A stretch of DNA of 12,907 bases from Bacteroidales bacterium (GTDB lineage Bacteria; Bacteroidota; Bacteroidia; Bacteroidales; Muribaculaceae). Of the stretch, positions 12,775 through 12,907 are shown piece after piece. The notes beneath the pieces are model-generated. The model saw only the letters and a program-made list of their open reading frames with translations, was not told where the DNA came from and did not search any database. Both the position numbers and the translations under genes were made by a program. Every line of letters starts with the position of its first letter. Within the stretch, counting starts at the first letter, position 1. The stretch is from contig JAUNCU010000011.1 of assembly GCA_030526455.1 (NCBI GenBank), positions 5,278-18,184 of the forward strand. The letters are read 5' to 3'.

Positions 12775-12907
12775 ATATAGTGAATTGTGTATATGTTTCA
12801 GTTATGCTTATGCAGTGTAAGTAGTTTTTATAATATATAAATTAACGTGGGGGTGGCACGTTTTATTATACCCGGTGCGTGAATTTTGACACGATTTTGC
12901 CAAAAAC
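12775..12907 (-). promoter_or_regulatory. AT-rich leader upstream of the export operon, probable promoter region
   Basis: No ORF is supported in these 133 bases. On the minus strand the stretch contains TATAATAAAA near 12863-12872, an AT-rich tract ATTTATATATTATAAAAA (about 12824-12841) and a small hairpin pairing AACGTG (12844-12849) with CACGTT (12857-12862) around GGGGTGG. An exact TAnnTTTG element is not found, so the promoter cannot be placed with confidence. It could lie beyond the window edge, with the hairpin in a long 5' leader. Such leaders control capsule operons in Bacteroides through UpxY-type antiterminators, but no upxY-like gene is in the window. Confidence 0.4.

Noticed and set aside
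12844..12862. Small hairpin AACGTG/CACGTT in the leader as a riboswitch or attenuator
   Set aside because: A single 6-bp stem does not match any known riboswitch, and no terminator T-run follows. I keep it only as a note in the leader feature.
1..12907. CRISPR arrays, tRNA or rRNA genes, insertion sequences and integrase att sites
   Set aside because: No regularly spaced repeats, no tRNA- or rRNA-like sequence, no transposase or integrase frame and no flanking direct repeats were seen on either strand.

Overview
The window looks like a chromosomal segment from a member of the Bacteroidales (Prevotellaceae- or Muribaculaceae-like; the genus cannot be fixed from sequence alone). The reasons are a Wza/Wzc/Wzy set with Bacteroidetes-style architecture (a single-chain Wzc-like protein and a Wza-like lipoprotein with a C-terminal hydrophobic helix), AT-rich start regions without clear Shine-Dalgarno sequences, and one good match to the Bacteroidetes -7 promoter element TAnnTTTG. 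All genes except the left-most are on the minus strand and together form an exopolysaccharide or capsule locus of the Wzx/Wzy-dependent type.

Layout, left to right. 1-429 (+): the 3' end of the universally conserved GTPase/ATPase gene ychF, a housekeeping flank. 457-495: a strong hairpin with a T-tract on both sides, serving as a shared terminator for ychF and the convergent polysaccharide genes. 534-1613 (-): GT4 glycosyltransferase. 1696-2709 (-): radical SAM protein with extra C-terminal cysteines. 2710-2852: an intrinsic terminator for the gene to its right, followed at once by a TAnnTTTG promoter and small palindromes. 2853-4049 (-): GT4 glycosyltransferase with a five-cysteine insert. 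4101-5207 (-): GT4 glycosyltransferase. 5250-6950 (-): exported right-handed beta-helix protein. 6961-8082 (-): GT4 glycosyltransferase overlapping the next gene. 8054-9520 (-): Wzy/O-antigen ligase family polymerase. 9630-11915 (-): Wzc-like co-polymerase with a BY-kinase-type C-terminal domain that lacks the terminal tyrosine cluster. 11962-12774 (-): Wza-like outer-membrane export lipoprotein. 12775-12907: AT-rich leader, probably holding the operon promoter.

Transcription runs from right to left. The inferred logic is that four glycosyltransferases build a repeat unit on a lipid carrier, the Wzy-family protein polymerises it, and the Wzc-like and Wza-like proteins control chain length and export. 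The beta-helix protein may trim, epimerise or bind the polymer in the periplasm or outside the cell. No flippase (Wzx) and no priming phosphoglycosyltransferase (WcaJ/WbaP/WecA type) is visible, so those steps must be encoded elsewhere. The radical SAM gene and the last glycosyltransferase seem to form a separate transcription unit cut off from the main operon by a terminator-promoter pair. Base composition is uneven: genes in the middle of the locus are more AT-rich than the flanks, while the glycosyltransferase at 2853-4049 is strikingly GC-rich.
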